Source of the DNA: Cunninghamia lanceolata | Taxonomy: Eukaryota > Streptophyta > Pinopsida > Cupressales > Cupressaceae | Direction of reading: 5' to 3' | DNA: 64,000 nt | Assembly: GCA_027924645.1 (NCBI GenBank) | Contig: BSBN01000334.1 | Location: 1,922,001-1,986,000 of the forward strand | Part shown: piece after piece, positions 11,671-22,400 of the stretch | Layout: the number at the start of each line of letters is the position of its first letter | Numbering within the stretch: position 1 is the stretch's first letter | Program-made: the position numbers and the translations under genes | The notes under the pieces: model-generated | What the model was told of the DNA's origin: nothing | The model's input: only the letters and a program-made list of their open reading frames with translations | The model's database searches: none

Positions 11671-13150
11671 TTCTTGTAGAAATATTGGATTGCCGCATTA
11701 TTGGCTCTTCAAAAGAGTCCTTATGGTCGAAGTTTAGTGTACAATCTTGTTGGCACTTTCCTACTTCCAGAGTCTACATTTTTATGGCATGATGAGGCAA
11801 CAAATGGTAATAACAACCCAATTGTATCTAATGGCCAACAATTCTCTTTGTGCCTCAAATCTCCAACATTTCCAATTGCTGGTTAGATTTCAAAAATCTA
11901 TTTGGCTTTATGGTTATAAGGCATTCCAATGGAGAAGTCATGTTCAATTCCATTCTGCAAGATCTAGTCAATATTCTTTTCTTTACACTAGAATACCACC
12001 AAGGTTCATGATAGATTTGATCAACAATTGCTAGAGTGCTTAAAATTGCTTCTCAAATAATCTAAGCATGAAAGATTAGCTAAATTGACCAAGTCCTTTA
12101 TTCAACCGTTGATACAAAAAATTATATTCTCATTTTCCAATAAACTGGCGAATCTTCTTATTCATTGTTCAAGTTGGCTCAGGTATGGTTACTTCTTGGT
12201 GGATTGCAGCTATGACTATTAGTGAGTCCACATATAGTTGATCCAGTTAAAAGGTATAAACCCTAGGTGCACTAACTTGTACTTTGTTCTTCCCAAGAGC
12301 CATGATATTAATCAAAGTTGATCGTTGACCTTGAACCCCCTTAATATTATTGATCCACTGCAGGAAAATAATAATCTAAGCCGAAGTGTGACCTAAGGGA
12401 ATTTCTTTTGTATATGCAGTGCATTTGGATATGGTGCTTGAATGCTGGGTAAAGTACTACTTGCTTTTGAGTAAAAGATTGCTGAAGAAATGGACAAATT
12501 TTTCCAAAATACTTTACTGAGGCATGGAAAGGGGTAGTGTCCAAAAGTCCCAGATTCAACTGAATGTAGTCCACAAAGTACGCAAGTTGGTGAGAACCCA
12601 AATTTTCTACAATCCTTGAAGTCAGATGTTGGGTACAAGAAACATGATAATAATGTGCTTACTCAACAAACAAAGACTGGTGAAAGAGATGTGCATTCTA
12701 CTGAATTACTTGAAAATATAGGTTTTGTTCCTGATATGGCCTCAAGGCAATTTGTGGGAAATCAAAGAGGACTAGGCATAGAATTGTTTTGTCTTTGTGG
12801 TACTCTCTCTAATTGTTCACCTAGGATTAATAGTGAAATTGGCTATTAGAGAAAATCTGGTCAGTGGAAGTTGGTTGTCAGAGGATGTGAAAGATCCTGT
12901 CAATAACCATTTAGGTTGTGGATTTTTGAGAAGCCAATGACCATGTGTTTTACCAGATTATGGATCAAACGTTGCTACCTAAATTTTGCCTTAAACCATG
13001 GATGCTTGTATGTGCTCCATGTAATGCTACTACAGGAGAATTGCTACAATGTATTATGGACCGTGGTTCACAATATCATGCTACATAGGTAGTATCTGTG
13101 GAACATAGAAATAAAATTATCAGAGATGAAAACACATATGAAACCCTATA
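11671..13150 (+). pseudogene. Possible captured gene fragments, unrecognised
   Basis: Several short plus-strand open stretches have ordinary amino-acid make-up, e.g. at 11701-11886 and 12616-12849 (including TELLENIGFVPDMASRQF), and 12950-13080 reads LPKFCLKPWMLVCAPCNATT. Lying right after the PPR fragment in the same insertion, they could be further exons or untranslated DNA of the captured locus. I recognise no domain and frames are broken. Minus-strand frames at 12347-12638 overlap and are probably shadows. Confidence 0.3.
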
Positions 13151-13189
13151 TCAAGAGGACTCTTGATATTGAAAAGAGTCATTCCAATC

Positions 13190-14150
13190 TCCCCTCAGTA
13201 TCCTGATAACATTTAAGCATATCGAAAGGAGAGGTGAAATTCGGTAAAAAATAAGTTGTGGTCCCCTCGATGTGGCGAAGGTCACTCCCCACCAAAATTG
13301 CAAAGAAAGATTAAATAAAGGTTATATCAAGATGAATTTTGTATATCAGAGAGAACCTATTTAAAGTCCCTTCAAAACCCTGATAAAGCAATAAATATCA
13401 TCGAAGTGATTGTGGCATTTCAGAGATTAATTTTAAAGTCCCTTCGATAAAAAGGAAGAAGCGTACTAAGGATTTCATTAGAGAGAGAAATAAGTATCGA
13501 ACTGATTATTTTTTCAAAGAAGTGAGAGATAAATATCCATGCAGTGATAAAAAGAAATTTTATTGCACTAAAATGTGGTGAACACATTTTAGGGAAAATA
13601 TATTAAAGTCACCACATAAAAAAATATCTTTGGGGAAAATAAATTTTACTGATGGTGAAGTGCAATAAAATATTTTCATGGAGGACATTTAGGAGTGGGT
13701 AATTATTTTACCCGAGGAGCATAGTGAAAATACATACAAGTAAAGGTGAAGTGAAAATCTCTAGCAAAGGAAGAATAATTATAATCATTAAAATTGATTT
13801 TCATGGGATGCCAAGATAAAGAAGATTAAATTAAAATATTTTAATTTTTCGAAGATAATTAACATAAGGTTGCATCGGGTGGGTATGTGAAGGGTCATAC
13901 CCTTGGAAATATAATGTATAAATAACAGATGAAATCAAAGATCAACGTCGAGGAGGAATCAATAGTAGTAGTTAGGAAACATATCAGTTGCATCAGTAAT
14001 ATGAAAATATAGGAGAGCATAATAGAAAATCATTTTTGATAGAGACTTCCAAGCATGAATTGTAAAATCTTCTGAAGCAATTTAACGAAGAAGAATATTA
14101 TAATCTGATGTCCGACATTCTAATGTTCAATTATTTGTCAAAATTAATTC
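13190..14150 (+). repeat. Dispersed repeat with TATA box inside the insertion
   Basis: The stretch 13200-13480 repeats phrases built on CATCGAAG and TAAAGTCCCTTCGAT, which also occur at 62540-62765. Around 13915 the plus strand reads ATGTATAAATAACAG, a good TATA box. The combination suggests an LTR or other promoter-bearing repeat fragment. The rest of the insertion, 14150-14902, shows nothing I can identify. Confidence 0.35.
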
Positions 14151-16150
14151 ATACATGTTATCTTTGTTGTCTCTACAATGGTCTTTTCTAGTTATTTAAA
14201 TCATTTGATTTATCAAGGCACATTTGTTGTCTCTATGTGATTTACTTTGACTAGTTTCTTTGAGAAAGAATTAAATTCCTTTTAAGTGATTCTTGTTGAT
14301 TGGTTTCTACCTAGAATTAAAATCCTTTAAACAAATCATCTTAATTGGTTTCCTTCAAGCAAGAATTAAACATCCTTTCAAATAGTCACAATAACTTGGA
14401 AAGATATCATTGGGATTTGTAAGAAGAGCCTGATAACTGACATCCTTGCACATTTATACAAAGTATAAACATTTCAAAAGTGCCAAATAATTAGAGTTAA
14501 GCTAGGAGGGAGGACACATCTATTCTACACATCTTAACTCTATTGCCTATAATAGATAAAGCACTGGTCATTATAAAATAACATTTCATAAAACCTCATT
14601 CACATATTTTTAATTTAAACATTAGGATTAAGAATAGAAATTAGTTCAAGTCATCTATTTCAAAACCCCTATGCTATATTGCAGTAAATAAGTAAAAGTA
14701 GTTTAATTAACACCCCATTCAATCTGCTTAATATCAAATCATTAGTAGTCAAGGTACACCTGCCTAGGTTGAGCAGAACTTGAAGAGTAGGGAGTTCTAC
14801 ACCATATTGGTTAACTCTGTTTCATTGGACAAAACCTCGTTAGTCTGACCATAGGACCTACAATACCCTTAGGATTAGCAAGTTGCAATTTTGGGAACCA
14901 ATAGGACTTAATGTCCAAAGAAATGCTCACTACAAATAGGGCTCACTGTGAATAGGGTGGCTCACTGCCAAGGGTTGGCTCACTACCAGGAGGGCTAGCT
15001 CACTACCATGAACTGATATAATAACATCTACAACATGCCTAAGTTCAGTTCCATTGAAGCACAATACATATCACCTTCACTACCCTTACAACACAAACTC
15101 TCTCATCTTCACATCTTTGTATCCCTCCATCAAACAAAAGAATCCATTACATTTATTTATACCAATCATCAACCTTGGATCATACATCAAGGTAGGAAAT
15201 ACAATCGACAACCTTTGGAACAATCTCCAAGGTTGGAAAACATACATAATTCAAATTAGGTCTAGACCTAAACAAACTTGCAAAGAAAAAGAATGAAGAA
15301 AGAACACTTCATGACTTAGCTTAGACCCAAATACATCTTCACACACTTCTACAATCCATGAAACACATCCGCAAAGAGTGCTAGCACCTAAGTTAGCCAA
15401 ACTTGTGCAAACACCAAGAATACTTAGGCACACACTTCCAACAACTCAATCATAGCTTGTGGATCGAGACCATGCCTTTAACGCAATTTGGAGACATCTA
15501 AGAACATCATAAAATCACCTAGGAGTTGACAAATCCATCTGCAATAGATCTCACTTGAAGACAAATCACATACTGCTCACAACAAACATTGTCAAACTCT
15601 GCTAAATAATAACTTACTTTTTGAAGCACCAAATCATAAATCCTTTGGAATGAAGATCGCTAAGGACCATATAATCATATCTCCAAAACTGTAAGACCAA
15701 AAACCAAACTATGGAGAAATGTAGAGAAAAATACTTCCTCCCTGTCACACTGCAAATGCTGCCAAGCACAGTCTTCATACTGATGCATAGAACTTCTACT
15801 TCATAGTGATTCGGACCACCAAAATTTGGATTTAGCATCCTCAAACACTTCTCTAAAAAATATCCAAATGTCACACTCCAGTCTTCAACATAGAAGAAAT
15901 ACGGAGCAAAAACATAAACAATATCCTATAAGCCAAAATACATCTTCACAACTCTATCTTCAGTATGAACCAAATTTTCTCAAAAGCACTTGGAAACTCA
16001 ATATCAAGAACATATTCCTATCATCTTCAGCACTTATACAACACAATACAAATCAAATAACTCATAACAAAACAAGAGCACAATTGACACTAATGACAAC
16101 ACAAACATGTTGACATCAATGACAACACTGATTAGAACATAATTGCAACA

Positions 16151-16328
16151 ATCTCCCCCTTTGTCATTGATGGCAACATATGATGTGAAAAACTAAACAA
16201 CCTATACCACCATCAAGACACAACTCTGCATCAGAACTCCCCCTTTCTCTTTACACATATTCTTTCTTTTTCTCTAAGTTTTTCACATGAACTCTCTCCC
16301 CCTTTGACATTAATGGCAAAGGGCAACA
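16151..16328 (-). promoter_or_regulatory. Repeated polypurine tracts of E1
   Basis: On the plus strand three CT-rich blocks follow the LTR: ATCTCCCCCTTTGTCA at 16151, ACTCCCCCTTTCTC near 16236 and CTCTCCCCCTTTGAC near 16296. Read on the minus strand these are AAAGGGGGAG polypurine tracts that prime second-strand synthesis. Several tracts in tandem are a known feature of Sireviruses. The D1 unit begins immediately after. Confidence 0.75.
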
Positions 16329-17797
16329 TGTCATGCCCACATTTCCCATGTGGTCATGACATGCAACACACGTGTCATGTCCACATTTGTCATGTGGTCA
16401 TGACATGAAATATCAAAAACCTTTCCACATATCCCTAGAAACCCCCTCGCACGTGTCTGCGTGCTCAGTGGCAATACACATAAGACATAAACATGTCAAT
16501 CATATTTGGGGGAGTGCGTCTACCTACGTAATCCCCTACATGATGAAATTTGACTAGGGGGCTATGTGATGTGATGTGTGCCGCTTCTAGGGTTAGAACG
16601 GATTTAATTCAAACCCTAAGTTTCCTAGGCGAAAGAGATTATTTCAATTGAATTGAAATCAAACCTTAACTCTATTGCAATAATAAAATTGAATATAATA
16701 ACGCATCCAATGGTATGATGGTCACATGATAAAATGGAGTGGTAAAATGAAAGTCGTAAAAATGCCATAAAAATAAAACCCTTAAATCTGGAAAAAATTC
16801 GACAGCATAACGTGTTTTCAATATTTAAAAAAAATATTTTAAAAAGAAAACCCCCAAGAAGTAATTAATGTAAAAATTAAAATAATTAAATAAGGATAAA
16901 ATAAATTTCCAAGGTTAATTAAATTGAACCACTCAACAAAATTATAAAATTTGAATTAAAATAAATGACCAAATTAAAACTCAATACTTAAGTCCATTAA
17001 TAAATATAATCTTGACAATTACATTTATTAATTAACTCAAGTTAAAATAATTAAAAAGAGGATAAATTAAAATATCCCCTTTGGGATAAAATCGATTAAA
17101 TTAAAATTAAATTCAATAAAGAGATTTCCCATCACATTAAATTAAAACATACTAGACAATTAAAATGAAAGCCCCAAAATAAATAACTTACAAAGGGATA
17201 AGGCATCCCAAAAACTTTAAAAAAAAAAAAAAAACCCATCACCACTAAAATAAATTCCACAAGGGATTAAAATTCAACCCTAAAAGAATTAATTAATTCA
17301 ACTCAAATAAAAGCACAAGGAGAAGCATAAATAATTCAAAATGGCCTAAAAGCAAAAAGAGAGGGAACTTAGTTTCCCATGCACATGGAAACACAAAAAA
17401 ATATAGAATTAAAATAAAAATAAACTTCTAAATTCCCACTCACCCATCAAAGCCCTAATCTAATATTTTATTGTTGTCTAAGGGAAGTCCTAAACTTATT
17501 TTACTATTTTCTTTATGGCAACCCTAACTCATTTCTTTGTTTCCCTCTCATTTGTTTTGCTTTCTCTTCTTCTTTATTGTATTTTGTTTTGTTGCAGGTT
17601 GAAGTCCTCTCCTCCATGGTTGCCATAAAACACATAGAGGTATATGTGTTGTATATACCCTGTGGGGTTTGTGTAAACACTCATTTCTCTTAATATATAT
17701 ATATGTATATATATATATGCACGTATATATATAAATAAATATATACATTTTCCTAAAACTAGAAGATATTTTATGGGTATATTCATTTTAAGACGCA

Positions 17798-17800
<3 letters not shown>

Positions 17801-17862
<62 letters not shown>
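17801..17862. repeat. (AT)n microsatellite in D1
   Basis: About 31 uninterrupted AT dinucleotides. A similar array occupies 22329-22397 in D2. Neighbouring TA tracts at 17695-17720 and 18280-18300, a (TATG)n run at 18299-18334 and an (AC)n run near 18387-18401 belong to the same unit. Confidence 0.95.
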
Positions 17863-17865
<3 letters not shown>

Positions 17866-18013
17866 AATTAAATAATATTGGACACCCAAGGTCAACGGAT
17901 GAAAGGCAAAAACAAATGGAGGTGGCGAGGGTTAAGGTGTCGTTGCCGCTGCGGATCAAAGGGCGCCGGAGTTGGGGGTTTACGGAGGGGAAGAGGTGTG
18001 GGAAGGAGGCCAT

Positions 18014-18047
18014 GCCTCCACCCACACCCAAGGGTGTGGGTGGAGGC
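18014..18047. repeat. GC-rich perfect palindrome in D1
   Basis: Arms GCCTCCACCCACACCC (18014-18029) and its exact reverse complement (18032-18047) are separated by AA. A second, imperfect inverted repeat follows at 18092-18120. The surrounding ~200 bp are GC-rich inside a strongly AT-rich unit. A related but not identical palindrome is at the same place in D2. Confidence 0.9.
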
Positions 18048-18278
18048 ACGAACTCCTCCCCACACCCCCCTTTGTTAATACAGTAGAAACAGTGGGTGGC
18101 GGCTTATGGCCACCGCTCACTGTGACATCCCTTTTAAAAAAAAAAAACAAAACCCTCCACCGAAACCCCAAATTATGGGTTTGGCCCCACAAAAAAGTTT
18201 AGTCCTACATTTCTCTATTTTGAAAATTTAATTTCCATCTAATTTATTTTATAGATACATTTTATATAATGATTGCAG

Positions 18279-18326
<48 letters not shown>

Positions 18327-21300
18327 TGTATGTATTTAAACATATCTATTTTCTAATGACACCCAAGAGTATAAATATATATATACACACACACACACAC
18401 AGTTAATTAAAAAAGATAGCAAATTAGATTTGCAACTTAAATAAAAAAAATAGTAATATGCATTGTTTTTTTTTTAAACAATTATACAACAACATTATAT
18501 TTTTTTTCTCTTTCTTATCCTTTTTTATAACAGAAAATTTAATTAAGGCAAAGTCACATATACCCATTTGAAAACCAATATTCTCCCTTCTACTAATATT
18601 TTACAGTCTCATTTCTATTTTTTGGGAACATGAAAAATAGTTTGAATAGTAACCTATTTTGTTTCTAAAGCCCATTTCAATAGCACTAATTTATTTGCTC
18701 TTCTATTTAGCATACCACAACTTGAAACTGCAACATATACATTTTTGATATATATATATTTTTTTAATACACAAGGTAGTAACTAAATATATATATTTTT
18801 TGAAAAGGCAACAAACTATATTTTTCCTTTGGAAACTAGTCAAACTCATAACCACAACAGTGACAAAATAATCACATTCTTAACATCACAATGAGAGGCA
18901 TTTTACAATAATTTCCTTGCAACCACTAGTACAATGGGAAGTAGTAATAAATTTTATAGCCAATCAATAAGGGTATTTCACATTACAATTCTTACAACAA
19001 CAAAACACAATGAGAGTAATAATTTTGACAAAAAATACAATAAGGCCTCTAAGGCCATGGCTCACAATAGCCAACCAAAAATAATACAAGTAAAGTAAAA
19101 ATGGACTTCTCCCAAGCTCCATTTTCTTCAATAAAGACCTGCAATAATACAACACCAAAAATGGGGAACCAAACCACTAAGGAATGCCCTCCTCTCTACC
19201 ATAGACCCACTAGTGGGTCACCCCTAAGCTAGGGAGATAGGAATCACACAGTTTCACAAACACACCACAACAAAGGAATCACCAAACACACAAAAATTAC
19301 ACCCAAGGATTTACACATAACAAATCTCAATAAAATGAGTTTGGAGGGGGTAGGGGAGTGGACCCCTCAACTCAAGAGGTCACCCCAAGAACTCCAAAAA
19401 TCACAAAATCTCAAGGCCTCAAGCCATAACAAAAATATACATATCTCCATAAATCTCAAAACCATCATGGCACTCTTGCCATCCAAATTTCTCCCAAACA
19501 CCAAAGAATGCCCTCAAGGCTATAAATAGTACAACAATAAGGAGGTGACCTCGAGGAGGTTCACTCTCCTCCATCCTATACGAGTTGAGCCTTACCTCCA
19601 AATGGAGGTGCTCTTACCAACTCCCAACCCACACAAAAATGAAAACAACATCAAACATAAATTTCTAACACATTCACAAAAATAAGACATGCATAGGGAA
19701 ATCGCTATTGCCATGGAGCTTACCTTCAAAAGCCCAAAAATGGAAGCATGTTTGAAGAAGAGCCCACACTTCTCCAAGATTTTTGAAGCCTCCAAAATAT
19801 CTCCAACACTCCCAAAACCTCCAAGAATAGAAGAAATTTCCAAAAAAAAAAAGAACCCCCAACTCCTCTTCAAGAGGAGATAAAATAGGCCTTCAAAATT
19901 AGCCTTGAGAAATGAGAAGGTGATACTTTTCACCTTCTCCTTCCTCATCCCATGTCACTTGCAAGGGAGAAGGAGTGTGAGGGTGACAAGTGTCACCCTC
20001 CAATCCATTCAAAACCTCACCTTATCCACTTGTGCTCTCACACATGTGTGAGAGACCAAGTGGAGAGGTGGCAACTCCCTTCAAGACTCCATGAGGATAA
20101 GGGATGCCACATGGCATCCTCTTATTCTCTAAGATAGCCATCTCCCTCCAAGATGCTCTCACATGTGTGTGAGAGTCTTGGAGGGAGATCCCACACAATT
20201 GGGGGTCTTGAAAACCTCCCAAGTCTTCTTGGTGAAGGGATCCCCAAACTTTGGGAAGGGAGATGGGTCTTTCCCAAAGCATGACTCATCTCCCACCCTT
20301 AGTAAATTTTAAATTTTGTTACATTTACTAAAACCAAGTTTAGAGTGACTAAAAGTGAGTTACCTTAGGGTTTAGTAAGTCCAAATTGACCCTAGACGCT
20401 AGGGTTACTGTCATGGCCACATTTCCCATGCGGTCACGACATGCATCACACGTGTCATGTCCACATTTGACATGTGGTCATGACATGAAATATAAAAAAA
20501 AATTCCACGTTTCCCTAGAAACCCCCTCGCACACGTAAGTGTGCTCGATGGCATACGCTAAGGCGTAAACAAAATAGATGAAAGTGGGGTAATACGTACA
20601 CATGCGCATACCAATCACAAGAAGGCCATCAAGGGGGTCATCGTGACATGGTTAACATTGCCAATAGGGTTAAACTTGACTAACCTAACTAAACCCTAAA
20701 TTCTGGAAAAATTTGGCAGCATAATGCCTCACGGGCATGAGTAGGGTTTATTGTACTAAAACTAAATTTGATCAAGAGGTTTACTGATTAGGATTAATAA
20801 ATTTCTTATATCACACTAGTTGTATTGGTAATACAGTTGATTAAGATAATTGAACATTTTTCAACAAAGTCTGATCATTTGTTCCCCTTCATGTTTTCTA
20901 CAATTTTATATGTTTTTAACAAGGTTTGATCAATTTGTTCTCCTTCATGTTCTTGATAATTTTATATGTTTTTCAAATAAATTCAAACAATTTATTCTCC
21001 TTCATGTTCTTGATCAATCAGAGTTATCTCTATGTTATTTACATTATTCCTAATTTCTTGGTAGATCAGATCTCGAAAATAGGATTTACTAACATCATTT
21101 GAATAGGTTTGTAAGGTTTCCAATCTAGATTTAAATCAATGTCTACTTAAATCCCGTAATTAAATTTACTCAAAATGATTAAAAAGAACATTAAATTTTG
21201 ATTAATACTCTTAGCCCTAAATTGAAACTCATGCATTTTCTCCTCTTTGTTTTCACTTTTATCTTTCTTTCTCTTTTTCTCTCATTTTCTCATTTTCTTA

Positions 21301-21881
21301 TTTTGCCTTTGTTCCTTTGTTGCCGGTTGAGTTTAAATGGCCACATATGAAATGCATATGATGGCTTCAAATAATTATATATATATATATATACACACAC
21401 TTATTGTGTTTATAAAATTAGGTTTCCTTTCTAATAAAAATATGTATATGTTTCTTTTTTTTCCTTTGTGTTTCATTTGTGAAATTGTTAAACCCTAAAC
21501 CCATTTTCTTTTTGTTTGTTTTGTTTAATATATATATATATATATATTACTATGTTTATAAAACTAGACTTTCTCATACCATATGTATATATATATTTTT
21601 TGTTGTTTTCATTTAAAAAAAATGTTGAAGCCCTAAATATTTGTTTGTTTTGTGTCGTTGAGGCAGGGCTGTGAGGAAATGGCAGCAACACTGTATGGAG
21701 GGGGTTCTATGGCAGAGAGTGGGTGGAGTTGTGGTGGCCATGGGTGGTGAGAGGTCCGCAGAGAGGGGAGGCCGTGGAGGAGGAGCCGGGCGGTAGCGTG
21801 ACTGTGGAGAGTGTTGGGCGGCATGAGCAGAGCACAGTCCGTGGGGGTTTAAGTGTAGCGGGGAGTGTGGGGAGGGGGATA

Positions 21882-21926
21882 GAGCCCCCACCCACATCCC
21901 ATAAGATGGGGTGTGGGTGGGGGCTC
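21882..21926. repeat. GC-rich palindrome in D2
   Basis: Two 21-base arms, 21882-21902 and 21906-21926, pair with a single mismatch around an AAG spacer. The perfect palindrome GGGGGGTTCGAACCCCCC follows at 21969-21986. The core aligns with the D1 palindrome but differs at paired positions. Confidence 0.9.
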
Positions 21927-22325
21927 CACCCCCTCCCCACACCCAATATTCCAAAGGCTCAGCGATGGGGGGGGTTCGAACCCCCCTCCACCATTCCATA
22001 TTTTTGCACTGTAAAAAAAAACAATATGCGACTGTGGAAAATATAGTCTCTTTAAAATTTCACAGTATTTTATTTTTTATTTTATTTTATTTTAATTTTA
22101 TTACGATTCATTTATTGTTATATATATATATATATACCTTTGTATGAAGAATATGTTAACTATGAATTTTATTTGACAGCCTAATAAAATCAAATTTATT
22201 TCTAAATACACAAAAAAATATGTTCATTTGAATTATTCAAAATATATATATATATATAATTATTATTTACAACTATATTCTTTTTCCTCTACACTTCAAA
22301 TTTTATTTTTAAACAATTTAAACCA

Positions 22326-22328
<3 letters not shown>

Positions 22329-22397
<69 letters not shown>
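22329..22397. repeat. (TA)n microsatellite in D2
   Basis: About 34 TA dinucleotides. Shorter TA arrays in D2 lie at about 21376-21394, 21527-21547, 22119-22136 and 22240-22258. Confidence 0.95.

Positions 22398-22400
<3 letters not shown>

Larger units (their letters stand above)
10915..14902. mobile_element. Insertion of unknown class carrying gene fragments
   Basis: A 3,988-bp block interrupts the E1 LTR and is flanked by AGGACTT on both sides (10908-10914 and 14903-14909). The uninterrupted LTR at 37159-38724 shows only one copy of the site. The ends are GTTGGCAC and GAACCAAT: both carry TTGG/CCAA four bases in and an AAAATT run further in, a poor terminal inverted repeat. A duplication of 7 (perhaps 8-9 with mismatches) would fit hAT or Mutator-like elements better than LTR elements. 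It carries a PPR fragment and other coding-looking DNA. Confidence 0.7.
10609..16150 (-). repeat. 3' LTR of E1, split by a 3,988-bp insertion
   Basis: Segments 10609-10914 and 14903-16150 together align along the right LTR at 37159-38724; summed length is about 1.55 kb against 1.57 kb. It ends ATTGCAACA directly before the first polypurine tract. It carries the family's U5 hairpin near 10620-10655 and several TCACTGCC repeats. The interruption carries its own target duplication. Confidence 0.8.
16329..20408. repeat. Unit D1 of a tandem ~4-kb repeat pair
   Basis: D1 (4,080 bp) and D2 share the same order of landmarks: a double hairpin at the left end, a CTGGAAAAA-TT-GCAGCATAA phrase, a T/C-rich tract, TA microsatellites, a GC-rich palindrome island, then a block with GCTAGGGAGAT and GGGGTAGGGGAGTGGAC phrases. 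D1 starts TGTCATG after the E1 polypurine tracts and abuts D2 with no spacer. The TG start and size suggest a very long LTR, but no primer site, polypurine tract or coding region identifies the element. No credible gene is seen. Confidence 0.7.

Noticed and set aside
17548..18202. Open frames over the TA microsatellite and GC palindrome of D1, and the matching ones at 21488-22147
   Set aside because: They read repeat dinucleotides (IYIYIY) or palindrome translations (PPTP, GGG) and are open on both strands for compositional reasons.
21969..21986. GGTTCGAACC as a tRNA T-loop or Pol III B box
   Set aside because: It is the centre of an 18-base G/C palindrome, no A box or cloverleaf lies at a suitable distance, and the context is the D2 palindrome island.
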